From CAZYEI01 sp964646425 (GTDB taxonomy: Bacteria > Bacillota_I > Bacilli_A > RFN20 > JAISJY01), in the NCBI GenBank assembly GCA_964646425.1, contig CAZYEI010000035.1, forward strand, positions 1 through 13,565: a stretch of DNA of 13,565 nt, written 5' to 3'. Within the stretch, counting starts at the first letter, position 1. Each line of letters starts with the position of its first letter. Shown piece after piece: positions 1-6,739 of this stretch. The position numbers and the translations under genes are program-made. Below the pieces are notes generated by a model. The model was not told the DNA's origin, ran no database searches, and saw nothing but the letters and a program-made list of their open reading frames with translations.

Positions 1-1373
1 TTAGAAAAAATATAGTTGTTTATTTAATTTTATCTATATATTTATATTTATTAGATTTTTCTCTTTCAGCCTCAAGAGCATTTTTGTTTTTAGTGTTAAA
101 AAAAATAGATAAAAATTTTCATTTTTCGAATACTGCATATTTATCATTTATAGCTTTATTTTTTATTATAATTAATCCATATGTTATCTTTCAAAGCTCC
201 TTTATTTTAACATTTACTTTATCTTTTTTTATTGAATATATTAAAATAATAAGTTGCAACCATAATAATTATAAAAAGAAATTATTATGGTGTATATTAC
301 CATACCTTACTATATTGCCAATTGTAATCAATATACAAGGTAAAATGAGTATTTTTCAAGTAATAATTCAATTATTTGTTACGCCATTTATTCCAATTAT
401 ATATTTGCTGTCTTTTATAGTAGTATTAATGCCATTTTTAGATTTTTATTATTATCAAATATTTAGTGGGGTAGAATTTATTTTTTCTGTTTTAGAAAAA
501 AAACTGTATTATATAAATTTTCAATATATTAATCAAGCAATAATCGCCTATTATTATATAGTTTTATTTTTGTTTTTTAAATATAAATATTTATTTATGA
601 ATAAAAAAGCAATAATTGTTATATATTTTCTTTGCTTATCTTTATTTGGCTACAATACATTTCCTTATAATGATTCTTCAATATATTTTTTGGATGTTGG
701 ACAAGGAGATTGTATCTTGATTAGAGGAAAAAATAATTCATACAATATATTGATAGATACTGGCGGACAATTATATCGAGATATTGCCACAAAAATACAT
801 ATTCCATTATTTCAAAAATTAGGAATAAAATATATTGATGTCATTTTTATTTCTCATTGGGATTTTGATCATAGTGGTGCTTTGGAATCGTTATGTAATA
901 ACTTTAAGGTAAAAAAAGTAATTAGCGAGTCATTTACACAACCATACATTATCAAAGATTTAATAATTTATAATTTAAATAATTATATTGATACATTTGT
1001 GGAAAACAATGAAAAAAGTCAGGTGTTATATTTTAAGTTTATCGATAAATACTTTTTATGTACAGGAGATATGACAAATGCTAATGAACAAATATTTTTA
1101 AAAACATATTCAGAAATAAAAGTAGATGTTTTGAAAGTTTCTCACCATGGAAGTAATACCTCATCAAGTGAGCAATTTTTGGATTTTATTGATCCAAAAA
1201 TTGCTATTATAAGTGTCGGTGCTAATAATCGTTATGGACATCCTTCAAAAGAGGTAATTGAAAGATTAGAAAAAAGAAATATCAAAGTATATCGTACTGA
1301 TGAAATGGGAACTATTATATTGAAAGAAGATATTTTTGGAAAGTTTAGATTGTTAAAAACAATTATAAAATAA
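1..1373 (+). CDS. comEC: ComEC/Rec2 DNA-uptake channel, C-terminal part (5' end outside window)
   Basis: ComEC forms the inner-membrane channel that carries single-stranded DNA into the cell during natural transformation. The frame is open from base 3, and the residues before the TTG at 84 (ending SASRAF) already read like ComEC competence-domain sequence, so TTG 84 is internal and the gene enters from the left. The first ~215 visible residues are very hydrophobic with several membrane helices, including a NPYVIFQSSFILTF segment typical of the family. From about base 680 a metallo-beta-lactamase-like domain follows: FLDVGQGD, ILIDTGG, SHWDFDHSG (the HxDxDH metal motif), CTGDM, SHHGS and GHPS. 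In the family this domain is proposed to be a nuclease acting on the non-transported strand. holA follows, as in Bacillus. No frameshift is seen. Confidence 0.93.
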   Translation, partial: RKNIVVYLILSIYLYLLDFSLSASRAFLFLVLKKIDKNFHFSNTAYLSFIALFFIIINPYVIFQSSFILTFTLSFFIEYIKIISCNHNNYKKKLLWCILPYLTILPIVINIQGKMSIFQVIIQLFVTPFIPIIYLLSFIVVLMPFLDFYYYQIFSGVEFIFSVLEKKLYYINFQYINQAIIAYYYIVLFLFFKYKYLFMNKKAIIVIYFLCLSLFGYNTFPYNDSSIYFLDVGQGDCILIRGKNNSYNILIDTGGQLYRDIATKIHIPLFQKLGIKYIDVIFISHWDFDHSGALESLCNNFKVKKVISESFTQPYIIKDLIIYNLNNYIDTFVENNEKSQVLYFKFIDKYFLCTGDMTNANEQIFLKTYSEIKVDVLKVSHHGSNTSSSEQFLDFIDPKIAIISVGANNRYGHPSKEVIERLEKRNIKVYRTDEMGTIILKEDIFGKFRLLKTIIK

Positions 1374-1398
1374 TCTATAAATTTATTATAAAATCATT

Positions 1399-1404
1399 TA
1401 TAAT
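1399..1404 (+). promoter_or_regulatory. Possible -10 box before holA
   Basis: A perfect TATAAT lies in the 53-base gap between the comEC stop and the preferred holA start. No convincing -35 or TG extension accompanies it, and the gap is almost pure A/T, so it may be chance. Confidence 0.3.
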
Positions 1405-1412
1405 AATAATGA

Positions 1413-1422
1413 AAGAAGTGAT
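1413..1422 (+). promoter_or_regulatory. Ribosome binding site that decides the holA start
   Basis: AAGAAGTGAT matches the anti-Shine-Dalgarno complement AAGGAGGTGAT apart from one substitution and one missing G. It lies correctly spaced before TTG 1427, but overlaps the beginning of a frame started at ATG 1409. This favours the TTG start. Confidence 0.6.
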
Positions 1423-1426
1423 TGAT

Positions 1427-2386
1427 TTGGTTATACTTATTTGTGGAATGCAAGATATTCAGGTTAAAACAAAAATAAAAGAATTAAAAAGCAAATATTT
1501 AAATGATGATATTAATGATTTTAATTTTATTCAATATGATTTAGAACAAACAAGTTTAAATGATGTTGTATCAGAGGCATTAACTCAAACATTTGGATAT
1601 GATCATAAATTAATTCTTTGCAGAAATCCATATTTTTTATTAGCAAATAATAAGACAAAAGTTCCTTTTGAACAAGAATATGAAATGTTTAATTCTTATT
1701 TAAATTCTAATGATGAAGAATCTTGTATTATTATCTATACTATTGGGAAATTTGATGAACGAAAATCTTTAGTTAAAGATATCAAAAAATTTGGTAAATA
1801 CTATGATTTAGGAGATATTGATAAAAACGAATGGCATTATAAAGTTAAAAATTTATTTTTAAATGCACATATAAAAATTTCTGATAATGATATTGATTTT
1901 TTTATCGAGAGAGTTGGAAATGACTTAGGTCAAATTGTAAAAGAAATTGAAAAATTAAGTTTATATGCCAAAGTTATTAAACGTGTAGATATTGAAAATT
2001 TAGTTCCTCGTCAATTAGAGGATAATGCTTTCCAAATGTTAGATTCAATCATTAATCGTAATATGAAAAAATTAATACAAACATATTATGATTTAAAACT
2101 TAAAAATGAAGAACCTACAAAAATTATTGCATTAATGGCAAGTCAACTTCATTTGCAATATCAAGTATTAAAATTGATGGCCAAAGGTGAAAATGAAAGA
2201 TCTATTGCTGCAATTTTAGGTATTCATTGGTATAGAGTATCATTGATGTGTAAAAATGCAGCAAAAATAAGTTCAAAAGATATATTATATTTATTAGATA
2301 AAATGTCAAAACTAGATCTTGATATAAAAACTGGAAATGTAGATCGCTATCAAGCATTTGAATTATTTTTATTGAAACATTGTTAA
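1427..2386 (+). CDS. holA: DNA polymerase III delta subunit (clamp loader)
   Basis: HolA opens the beta sliding clamp as part of the clamp-loader complex, acting in the cytoplasm at the replication fork. The preferred start is TTG 1427 (319 residues). It has the good ribosome site, and the protein then begins MVILICGMQD, matching the family's beginning just before the first strand. ATG 1409 in the same frame would add six residues. The N-terminal half resembles the delta AAA+-like region, which does not need a functional P-loop (none is seen). It continues with FFIERVGNDLGQIVKEIEKL and a helical C-terminal collar-like domain (ASQLHLQYQVLKLMAKG, LDLDIKTGNVDRYQAFELFLLK), typical of HolA. Length fits the family. 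Position between comEC and gpr is as in Bacillus, though rpsT is not between them. Confidence 0.9.
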   Translation: MVILICGMQDIQVKTKIKELKSKYLNDDINDFNFIQYDLEQTSLNDVVSEALTQTFGYDHKLILCRNPYFLLANNKTKVPFEQEYEMFNSYLNSNDEESCIIIYTIGKFDERKSLVKDIKKFGKYYDLGDIDKNEWHYKVKNLFLNAHIKISDNDIDFFIERVGNDLGQIVKEIEKLSLYAKVIKRVDIENLVPRQLEDNAFQMLDSIINRNMKKLIQTYYDLKLKNEEPTKIIALMASQLHLQYQVLKLMAKGENERSIAAILGIHWYRVSLMCKNAAKISSKDILYLLDKMSKLDLDIKTGNVDRYQAFELFLLKHC

Positions 2387-2420
2387 GAATTAACATCTTA
2401 TGATTGGTCATAATAATCAT

Positions 2421-2426
2421 GAGGTG
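2421..2426 (+). promoter_or_regulatory. Ribosome binding site that decides the gpr start
   Basis: GAGGTG lies 7 bases before ATG 2434. It excludes the longer in-frame possibility from TTG 2404, which would add ten residues unlike the family and has no ribosome site. Confidence 0.65.
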
Positions 2427-2433
2427 TTTTTTT

Positions 2434-3333
2434 ATGAAAAAAAATAATTTTAGAACAGACTTTATTGATGAACTAGTGGAAGAAGAAAGCGAAAACGAAT
2501 ATATAATGCAACAAATTAGAAATTATAATAATGTTAAAACTAATCATATTCTAATTAAAAAATATAGTAAATTAATTAATCGTCCGCTTGGAGATTATTT
2601 AAGTATATCTTTCGAATCATTAGAAGATAAAGATGAGAGATTTAATGTTGAAAAAGTGATTGAAAAAAATTTACATAGATTATTTGGAAAATATAATATA
2701 GGAAAAAATGATAAAGTATTAGTAGTAGGAATGGGAAATCAAAAGATTACACCTGATGCACTTGGACCAATGGTAATTCACAATATAATGATTACTAATC
2801 ATTTATTTATGAACAATCATTTAGATATTTCTAGTAATATTCGTAAAGTTGCATCAATTATTCCTGGTGTTATGGGAACTACAGGAATGGAAACTAGCGA
2901 TATAATTTATGGCGTTTGCAAACAATTTAAACCAAATTTAGTGATTTGTATTGATGCATTAGCTACTAAAAGTGTTACTAGAATAAATAGAGCAATTCAA
3001 ATTAGTGATACTGGTATAAGCCCTGGAAGTGGAATAAACAATCAAAGAAAAAGAATAGATTATAATACAATAAAATGCCCAGTTATTACAATTGGAGTTG
3101 CAACAGTTGTAGATTCATTGTGTTTATTTCATGAATATCTGGATTTAATTAAAGATATGATAAATATAAAAATATCAAATGCCAAAAAAGATAAGATTAA
3201 TAAAATATTAATTAATAAAGAAATGAATTTAATTGTGACCCCAAAAGAAATTGATGAAGATTTAAAAAATATAAGTTTGGTTATTTCTAATTCGCTAAAT
3301 AATGCATTACATCAAAATAATGAAAATTTATAG
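2434..3333 (+). CDS. gpr: Germination protease GPR (peptidase family A25)
   Basis: GPR degrades the small acid-soluble proteins (SASP) that coat spore DNA, at the start of germination. It is made during sporulation as a zymogen that processes itself. The 299-residue product shows the family signatures: RTD at residues 7-9 (Bacillus RTDLAVE), GMGNQKITPDALGP with Asp108, PGVMGTTGMETSDII, IDALA with Asp174, QISDTGISPGSGINNQRK and ITIGVATVVDS. Asp108 and Asp174 are 66 residues apart, the same spacing as the two essential aspartates I recall for the Bacillus megaterium enzyme (127 and 193). It is shorter than Bacillus GPR (about 370 residues), and only about six residues precede RTD, so any propeptide is very short. 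Its presence implies spore formation or recent descent from a spore former. Confidence 0.93.
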   Translation: MKKNNFRTDFIDELVEEESENEYIMQQIRNYNNVKTNHILIKKYSKLINRPLGDYLSISFESLEDKDERFNVEKVIEKNLHRLFGKYNIGKNDKVLVVGMGNQKITPDALGPMVIHNIMITNHLFMNNHLDISSNIRKVASIIPGVMGTTGMETSDIIYGVCKQFKPNLVICIDALATKSVTRINRAIQISDTGISPGSGINNQRKRIDYNTIKCPVITIGVATVVDSLCLFHEYLDLIKDMINIKISNAKKDKINKILINKEMNLIVTPKEIDEDLKNISLVISNSLNNALHQNNENL

Positions 3334-3381
3334 AATAAAATTTAAAAATAAGGGAATAATATAAATGGGGAGAGTGTTAAG

Positions 3382-3672
3382 ATGAAACGATTCTTTATTG
3401 ATTCATTAATTTTTATGCTTATAATGTTCATTTTTATGGGACTATCAAATAGTAATACAACAAATCAAACAAATGATAAAATATCATCTTTCGATCAAAA
3501 TTTTAATACTAATCAAGAAATTAACGATGGATATGTAAATGCTGAAACAATTGAGTCTAATAATGGAAATACTTTTTCTGAAGCAACTAACTATGTTTCA
3601 AATAAAATAGTCGATTTTGTAAATGGAGGAGTAAATATCTTAAAAAAGGTCATGAAGTCATTTCTTGATTAA
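3382..3672 (+). CDS. Small membrane protein, possible YqxA (DUF3679)-like
   Basis: A 96-residue protein starting at ATG 3382 after GGGGAGAG. It begins MKRFFIDSLIFMLIMF, a short positive N-terminus and one membrane helix (about residues 6-22). A polar Asn/Thr/Ser-rich middle follows, then an amphipathic C-terminal helix (NKIVDFVNGGVNILKKVMKS). In Bacillus the slot between gpr and lepA holds spoIIP and then yqxA, a small protein with one N-terminal helix of similar layout. Position and shape suggest a YqxA relative. It is far too short to be SpoIIP and shows none of that enzyme's amidase motifs. Function is unknown even for YqxA. It lies 48 bases after gpr and is probably cotranscribed with it. 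Confidence 0.6.
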   Translation: MKRFFIDSLIFMLIMFIFMGLSNSNTTNQTNDKISSFDQNFNTNQEINDGYVNAETIESNNGNTFSEATNYVSNKIVDFVNGGVNILKKVMKSFLD

Positions 3673-3691
3673 CATTTTCTTTTTTTAATGA

Positions 3692-3719
3692 TTAATTATA
3701 TTTCATATGATATAATTAA
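3692..3719. repeat. Inverted repeat over the fmt -10 box
   Basis: TTAATTATAT (3692-3701) and ATATAATTAA (3710-3719) are perfect 10-bp arms around an 8-base centre. The right arm contains the -10 hexamer. The sequence is only A and T in the arms, so chance is a real possibility. Confidence 0.5.
3708..3716 (+). promoter_or_regulatory. fmt promoter, extended -10
   Basis: TGATATAAT, an extended -10 (TGnTATAAT), lies 27 bases before the fmt ATG. No good -35 hexamer is seen 16-18 bases upstream, which is usual for promoters relying on the TG extension. Confidence 0.65.
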
Positions 3720-3743
3720 CTAAGAAAAGGAAAAGGTGATATT

Positions 3744-4679
3744 ATGAAAAATCATAGAATTGTATATATGGGAACTCCTAAATTTTCCGCATATATTTTA
3801 GATAAATTAGTTAATGCAGGATATAATATTGTAGGTGTTGTTTCACAACCTGATAGAGAGGTTGGTAGAAAAAAAATACTAACTGCAACTCCAGTAAAAA
3901 CGGTAGCATTAAAGTATAATTTGCCGATATTTCAACCGGAAAAAATAAAAAATGATTATGAATTTATGAAAGAACTGAATGCTGATTTAATTATAACTTG
4001 TGCTTATGGTCAAATTGTTCCAGAAGGTTTCTTGAATCTACCTGCATATGGCTGTATTAATATTCATGCTTCATTGTTGCCAAAATATAGAGGTGGTGCA
4101 CCGATTCAATGGTCAATTATTAGAGGGGAAAAATGTACTGGTGTTACACTAATGAAAATGGAAAAAAAGATGGATGCTGGAGTTATGTATGCTAAAGAAG
4201 TAGTTGAAATATTAGATTCTGATAATTATGATACATTAAGTCAAAAACTCATGATTGCTGGAGCAAAAATAATATTAGACAATTTAGATAAATATTTAGA
4301 AGGAAAGTTAATTGGAGTTGCTCAAGATGAAAATGAAGTTACTTTTGCATGGAACATTTCTAAAGAAGATGAGCATTTATCTTTTAATGATAGTGCTAAA
4401 AATATTTTTAATAAAATAAGAGGCTTATCATCAATTCCTGGAACATATGCAATTTTAAATGATAATAAAGTTAAATTTTTTTCCTCATCATTTGAAGAAA
4501 AAGAAATAAATTATAAATGTGGTGAAATTGTTGGTTTTAGTAAGGATAGCATTGATGTTGCTTGTCTTAATGGAATTATTCATTTACATGAAATTCAAGT
4601 TTCCGGTAAGCAAAGAGTTTTAGTAAAAGATTTTTTAAATGGAAATAAAACAATCAAAGTAAATGATGTTTTCGAATAA
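3744..4679 (+). CDS. fmt: Methionyl-tRNA formyltransferase
   Basis: Fmt transfers the formyl group of 10-formyltetrahydrofolate to Met-tRNA(fMet), producing the bacterial initiator. The 311-residue length is normal. The N-terminal Rossmann domain starts with RIVYMGTPKFSA. The tRNA-contacting loop QPDREVGRKK and TPVK follows, then the signature INIHASLLPKYRGGAPIQW. Asn106, His108 and Asp144 (KKMDAGVMY) fall at exactly the positions of the E. coli catalytic residues. The C-terminal domain, residues ~205-311, is complete. Start ATG 3744 has AAAGGTGAT in front. Unlike most genomes, no deformylase gene (def) lies beside it. It is a single-gene unit with its own promoter and terminator, placed inside the gpr-lepA neighbourhood. 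Confidence 0.97.
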   Translation: MKNHRIVYMGTPKFSAYILDKLVNAGYNIVGVVSQPDREVGRKKILTATPVKTVALKYNLPIFQPEKIKNDYEFMKELNADLIITCAYGQIVPEGFLNLPAYGCINIHASLLPKYRGGAPIQWSIIRGEKCTGVTLMKMEKKMDAGVMYAKEVVEILDSDNYDTLSQKLMIAGAKIILDNLDKYLEGKLIGVAQDENEVTFAWNISKEDEHLSFNDSAKNIFNKIRGLSSIPGTYAILNDNKVKFFSSSFEEKEINYKCGEIVGFSKDSIDVACLNGIIHLHEIQVSGKQRVLVKDFLNGNKTIKVNDVFE

Positions 4680-4693
4680 ATATAATAACAAAT

Positions 4694-4727
4694 AAACTTC
4701 AAGATATTAATTATTCTTGAAGTTTTT
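4694..4727 (+). terminator. Rho-independent terminator after fmt
   Basis: A perfect 11-bp stem, AAACTTCAAGA (4694-4704) with TCTTGAAGTTT (4715-4725), and a 10-base loop are followed by a T run at 4723-4727. It lies 15 bases beyond the fmt stop and isolates fmt from lepA. Confidence 0.88.
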
Positions 4728-4789
4728 ATATTTAGTCAAAATTTAATCAATGTCATTTGCGATAACAATATAAAAAAGTGTTTTTTCAA

Positions 4790-4816
4790 ATGTTTTATTA
4801 TGATATAATAAAACAT
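4790..4816. repeat. Inverted repeat across the lepA promoter
   Basis: ATGTTTTATTAT (4790-4801) and ATAATAAAACAT (4805-4816) are perfect 12-bp arms with a 3-base centre (GAT). The -10 hexamer lies across the centre and right arm. It could be an operator or a chance AT-rich palindrome; no regulator is evident. Confidence 0.65.
4801..4809 (+). promoter_or_regulatory. lepA promoter, extended -10
   Basis: TGATATAAT, identical to the 9-mer before fmt, lies 29 bases before the lepA ATG. Upstream there is only a T-rich stretch (4781-4786) in the -35 position. Confidence 0.7.
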
Positions 4817-4838
4817 ATTTTAGAAAGAGGTTGATATT

Positions 4839-6647
4839 ATGGGAATAGATAAAAGTTTAATTAGAAATTTTTCTATTATTGCACATATTGATCATGGTAA
4901 ATCTACATTAGCTGATCGTCTACTAGAATTAACAAATACAGTTGAAAAGCGAGAAATGCGTGAACAGTTATTGGATAGTATGGATTTAGAAAGAGAAAGA
5001 GGAATTACAATTAAGTTAAATGCTGTGCAAGCAAAGTATACTGCTAAAGATGGTAAAACATATATTTTGCATTTAATTGATACTCCAGGACATGTTGATT
5101 TTACTTATGAGGTATCTAGATCATTAGCTGCATGTGAAGGTGCAATTTTAGTTATTGATTCTACGCAAGGGATTGAAGCTCAAACACTTGCAAATTTATA
5201 TTTAGCATTAGATAATAATTTAGATGTTGTTCCTGTTATTAATAAAATTGATTTACCTAGTGCAAATATTGAAGTGTGTAAAAAAGAAATTGAAGATGTT
5301 ATTGGCTTACCATCTGAAATTGTCCCCCAAATATCAGCAAAAACAGGATTGAATTGCGAAGATGTTTTAGAAGCTATTGTTAAATATATTCCAGCACCTT
5401 CAGGAAATGATGATAATCCTTTACAAGCATTAATATTTGATTCTTTTTATGATTCTTATAGAGGTGTTGTTGTTTTCGTTAGGATTAAAGAAGGAAAGGT
5501 TAAAGTTGGCGATAAAATTAAAATGATGGGTGCTAATTCAATTTATGAAGTTACTGAACTTGGTGTTCGTACGCCAAAAGAAGTAAAAAAGAATGAATTA
5601 GTAGCTGGAGAAGTAGGTTTTATTGTTGCATCAATCAAAACTGTCAAGGATGTACAAGTTGGTGATACTATAACTTTAGCAGAAAATCCTTGCGAAAAGC
5701 CACTAGATGGTTATCGAAAACTAAATCCGATGGTCTATTGTGGATTGTATCCTGTTGATAACGCTAAATATAATGAATTAAGAGAAGCTTTGGAAAAAAT
5801 GCAACTAAGTGATGCTTCTTTAGTATTTGAAGCTGAAAATTCTCAAGCATTAGGTTTTGGTTTTCGTTGTGGTTTTCTAGGATTATTACATATGGATGTT
5901 ATTCAAGAAAGATTAGAGAGAGAATATAATTTAAATTTAATTGCTACTGCTCCATCTGTTATTTATCATGTTTATTTAACTGATGGAACTATGATTGAAC
6001 TCGATAATCCAAGTAAAATGCCTGAACCACAAAAAATAGATTATATTGAAGAACCTTTTGTTAAAACTGAAATTATGACTCCAAATGAATATGTAGGATC
6101 ATTAATGGAATTGTGCCAAAATAAAAGGGGAATATATAAATCACTTGATTATATTGATGATACACGAATGAATTTGATATATGAAATTCCATTATCGGAA
6201 ATAATTTTTGATTTCTTTGATAAATTAAAATCAATCTCAAGAGGATATGCGTCATTTGATTATCAGTTTTCTTCATATATGAAGTCAAAATTAGTAAAAA
6301 TGGATATACTGCTAAATGGAGAATCTATTGATGCTTTAGCAACTATTGTCCATCGTGATTCGGCATATAATCGAGGACAAGCTATTACTATTAAATTAAA
6401 AGAACTTATTCCGAGACAGCAATTTGAAGTTCCTGTTCAAGCGGCAATATTTGGAAAAGTAATTGCAAGAACAAATATCAAAGCAATGCGAAAAGATGTA
6501 CTTGCTAAATGTTATGGTGGAGATATTACCCGTAAGAAAAAATTATTGGAAAAGCAAAAAGAAGGTAAAAAGCGTATGAAAGCAATAGGAAGTGTTGAGG
6601 TCCCTCAAGAGGCTTTTATGGCTGTGTTATCGATGGATGATAAATAA
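4839..6647 (+). CDS. lepA: Elongation factor 4 (LepA), ribosome-associated GTPase
   Basis: LepA/EF4 is a translational GTPase that binds the ribosome and is linked to back-translocation and 30S biogenesis. The 602-residue protein is full length (E. coli about 599). G-domain motifs are all present: G1 AHIDHGKST (residues 15-23), G2 RERGITI, G3 DTPGHVDF, G4 NKID and G5 SAKTG. EF-G-like domains II, III and V follow (YRGVVVFVRI, GFGFRCGFLGLLHMDVIQER, YIDDTRMNLIYEIPLSEII). The LepA-specific C-terminal domain ends the protein (IHRDSAYNRGQAI near HRDSAY, RQQFEVPVQAAIFGKVIART, CYGGDITRKKKLLEKQKEGKK). ATG 4839 follows AGAAAGAGG at 8 bases. It lies next to the gpr cluster as in Bacillus. No clear terminator follows it. 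Confidence 0.98.
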   Translation: MGIDKSLIRNFSIIAHIDHGKSTLADRLLELTNTVEKREMREQLLDSMDLERERGITIKLNAVQAKYTAKDGKTYILHLIDTPGHVDFTYEVSRSLAACEGAILVIDSTQGIEAQTLANLYLALDNNLDVVPVINKIDLPSANIEVCKKEIEDVIGLPSEIVPQISAKTGLNCEDVLEAIVKYIPAPSGNDDNPLQALIFDSFYDSYRGVVVFVRIKEGKVKVGDKIKMMGANSIYEVTELGVRTPKEVKKNELVAGEVGFIVASIKTVKDVQVGDTITLAENPCEKPLDGYRKLNPMVYCGLYPVDNAKYNELREALEKMQLSDASLVFEAENSQALGFGFRCGFLGLLHMDVIQERLEREYNLNLIATAPSVIYHVYLTDGTMIELDNPSKMPEPQKIDYIEEPFVKTEIMTPNEYVGSLMELCQNKRGIYKSLDYIDDTRMNLIYEIPLSEIIFDFFDKLKSISRGYASFDYQFSSYMKSKLVKMDILLNGESIDALATIVHRDSAYNRGQAITIKLKELIPRQQFEVPVQAAIFGKVIARTNIKAMRKDVLAKCYGGDITRKKKLLEKQKEGKKRMKAIGSVEVPQEAFMAVLSMDDK

Positions 6648-6687
6648 TTAATAAAATTAGTAGAAAATTAGTAAAAGAATTTAAATT

Positions 6688-6716
6688 TTGACTTGAATGT
6701 AGTATAATAATATTAT
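6688..6716 (+). promoter_or_regulatory. Promoter for the Fic-like gene operon
   Basis: TTGACT (6688-6693) and TATTAT (6711-6716) are 17 bases apart, a good sigma-A match. A perfect TATAAT at 6703-6708 is an alternative -10 but has no -35 at normal spacing. The first choice would place the transcript start very close to the ribosome site at 6724. Confidence 0.6.
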
Positions 6717-6723
6717 GAAGTAC

Positions 6724-6729
6724 AAGGAG
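6724..6729 (+). promoter_or_regulatory. Ribosome binding site that decides the start at ATG 6740
   Basis: AAGGAG lies 10 bases before ATG 6740. An in-frame GTG at 6731 is only one base away from it and so is excluded as a start. Confidence 0.75.
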
Positions 6730-6739
6730 TGTGAATCTC

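Noticed and set aside
84..86. TTG as a start for a separate gene
   Set aside because: The frame is open to the window edge and the upstream residues already match ComEC; the gene is truncated by the window.
2202..2420. Minus-strand frames of 60-70 codons opposite holA, lepA, hemW and the 8700-9005 gene
   Set aside because: All are shadows of well-supported genes, with no ribosome sites.
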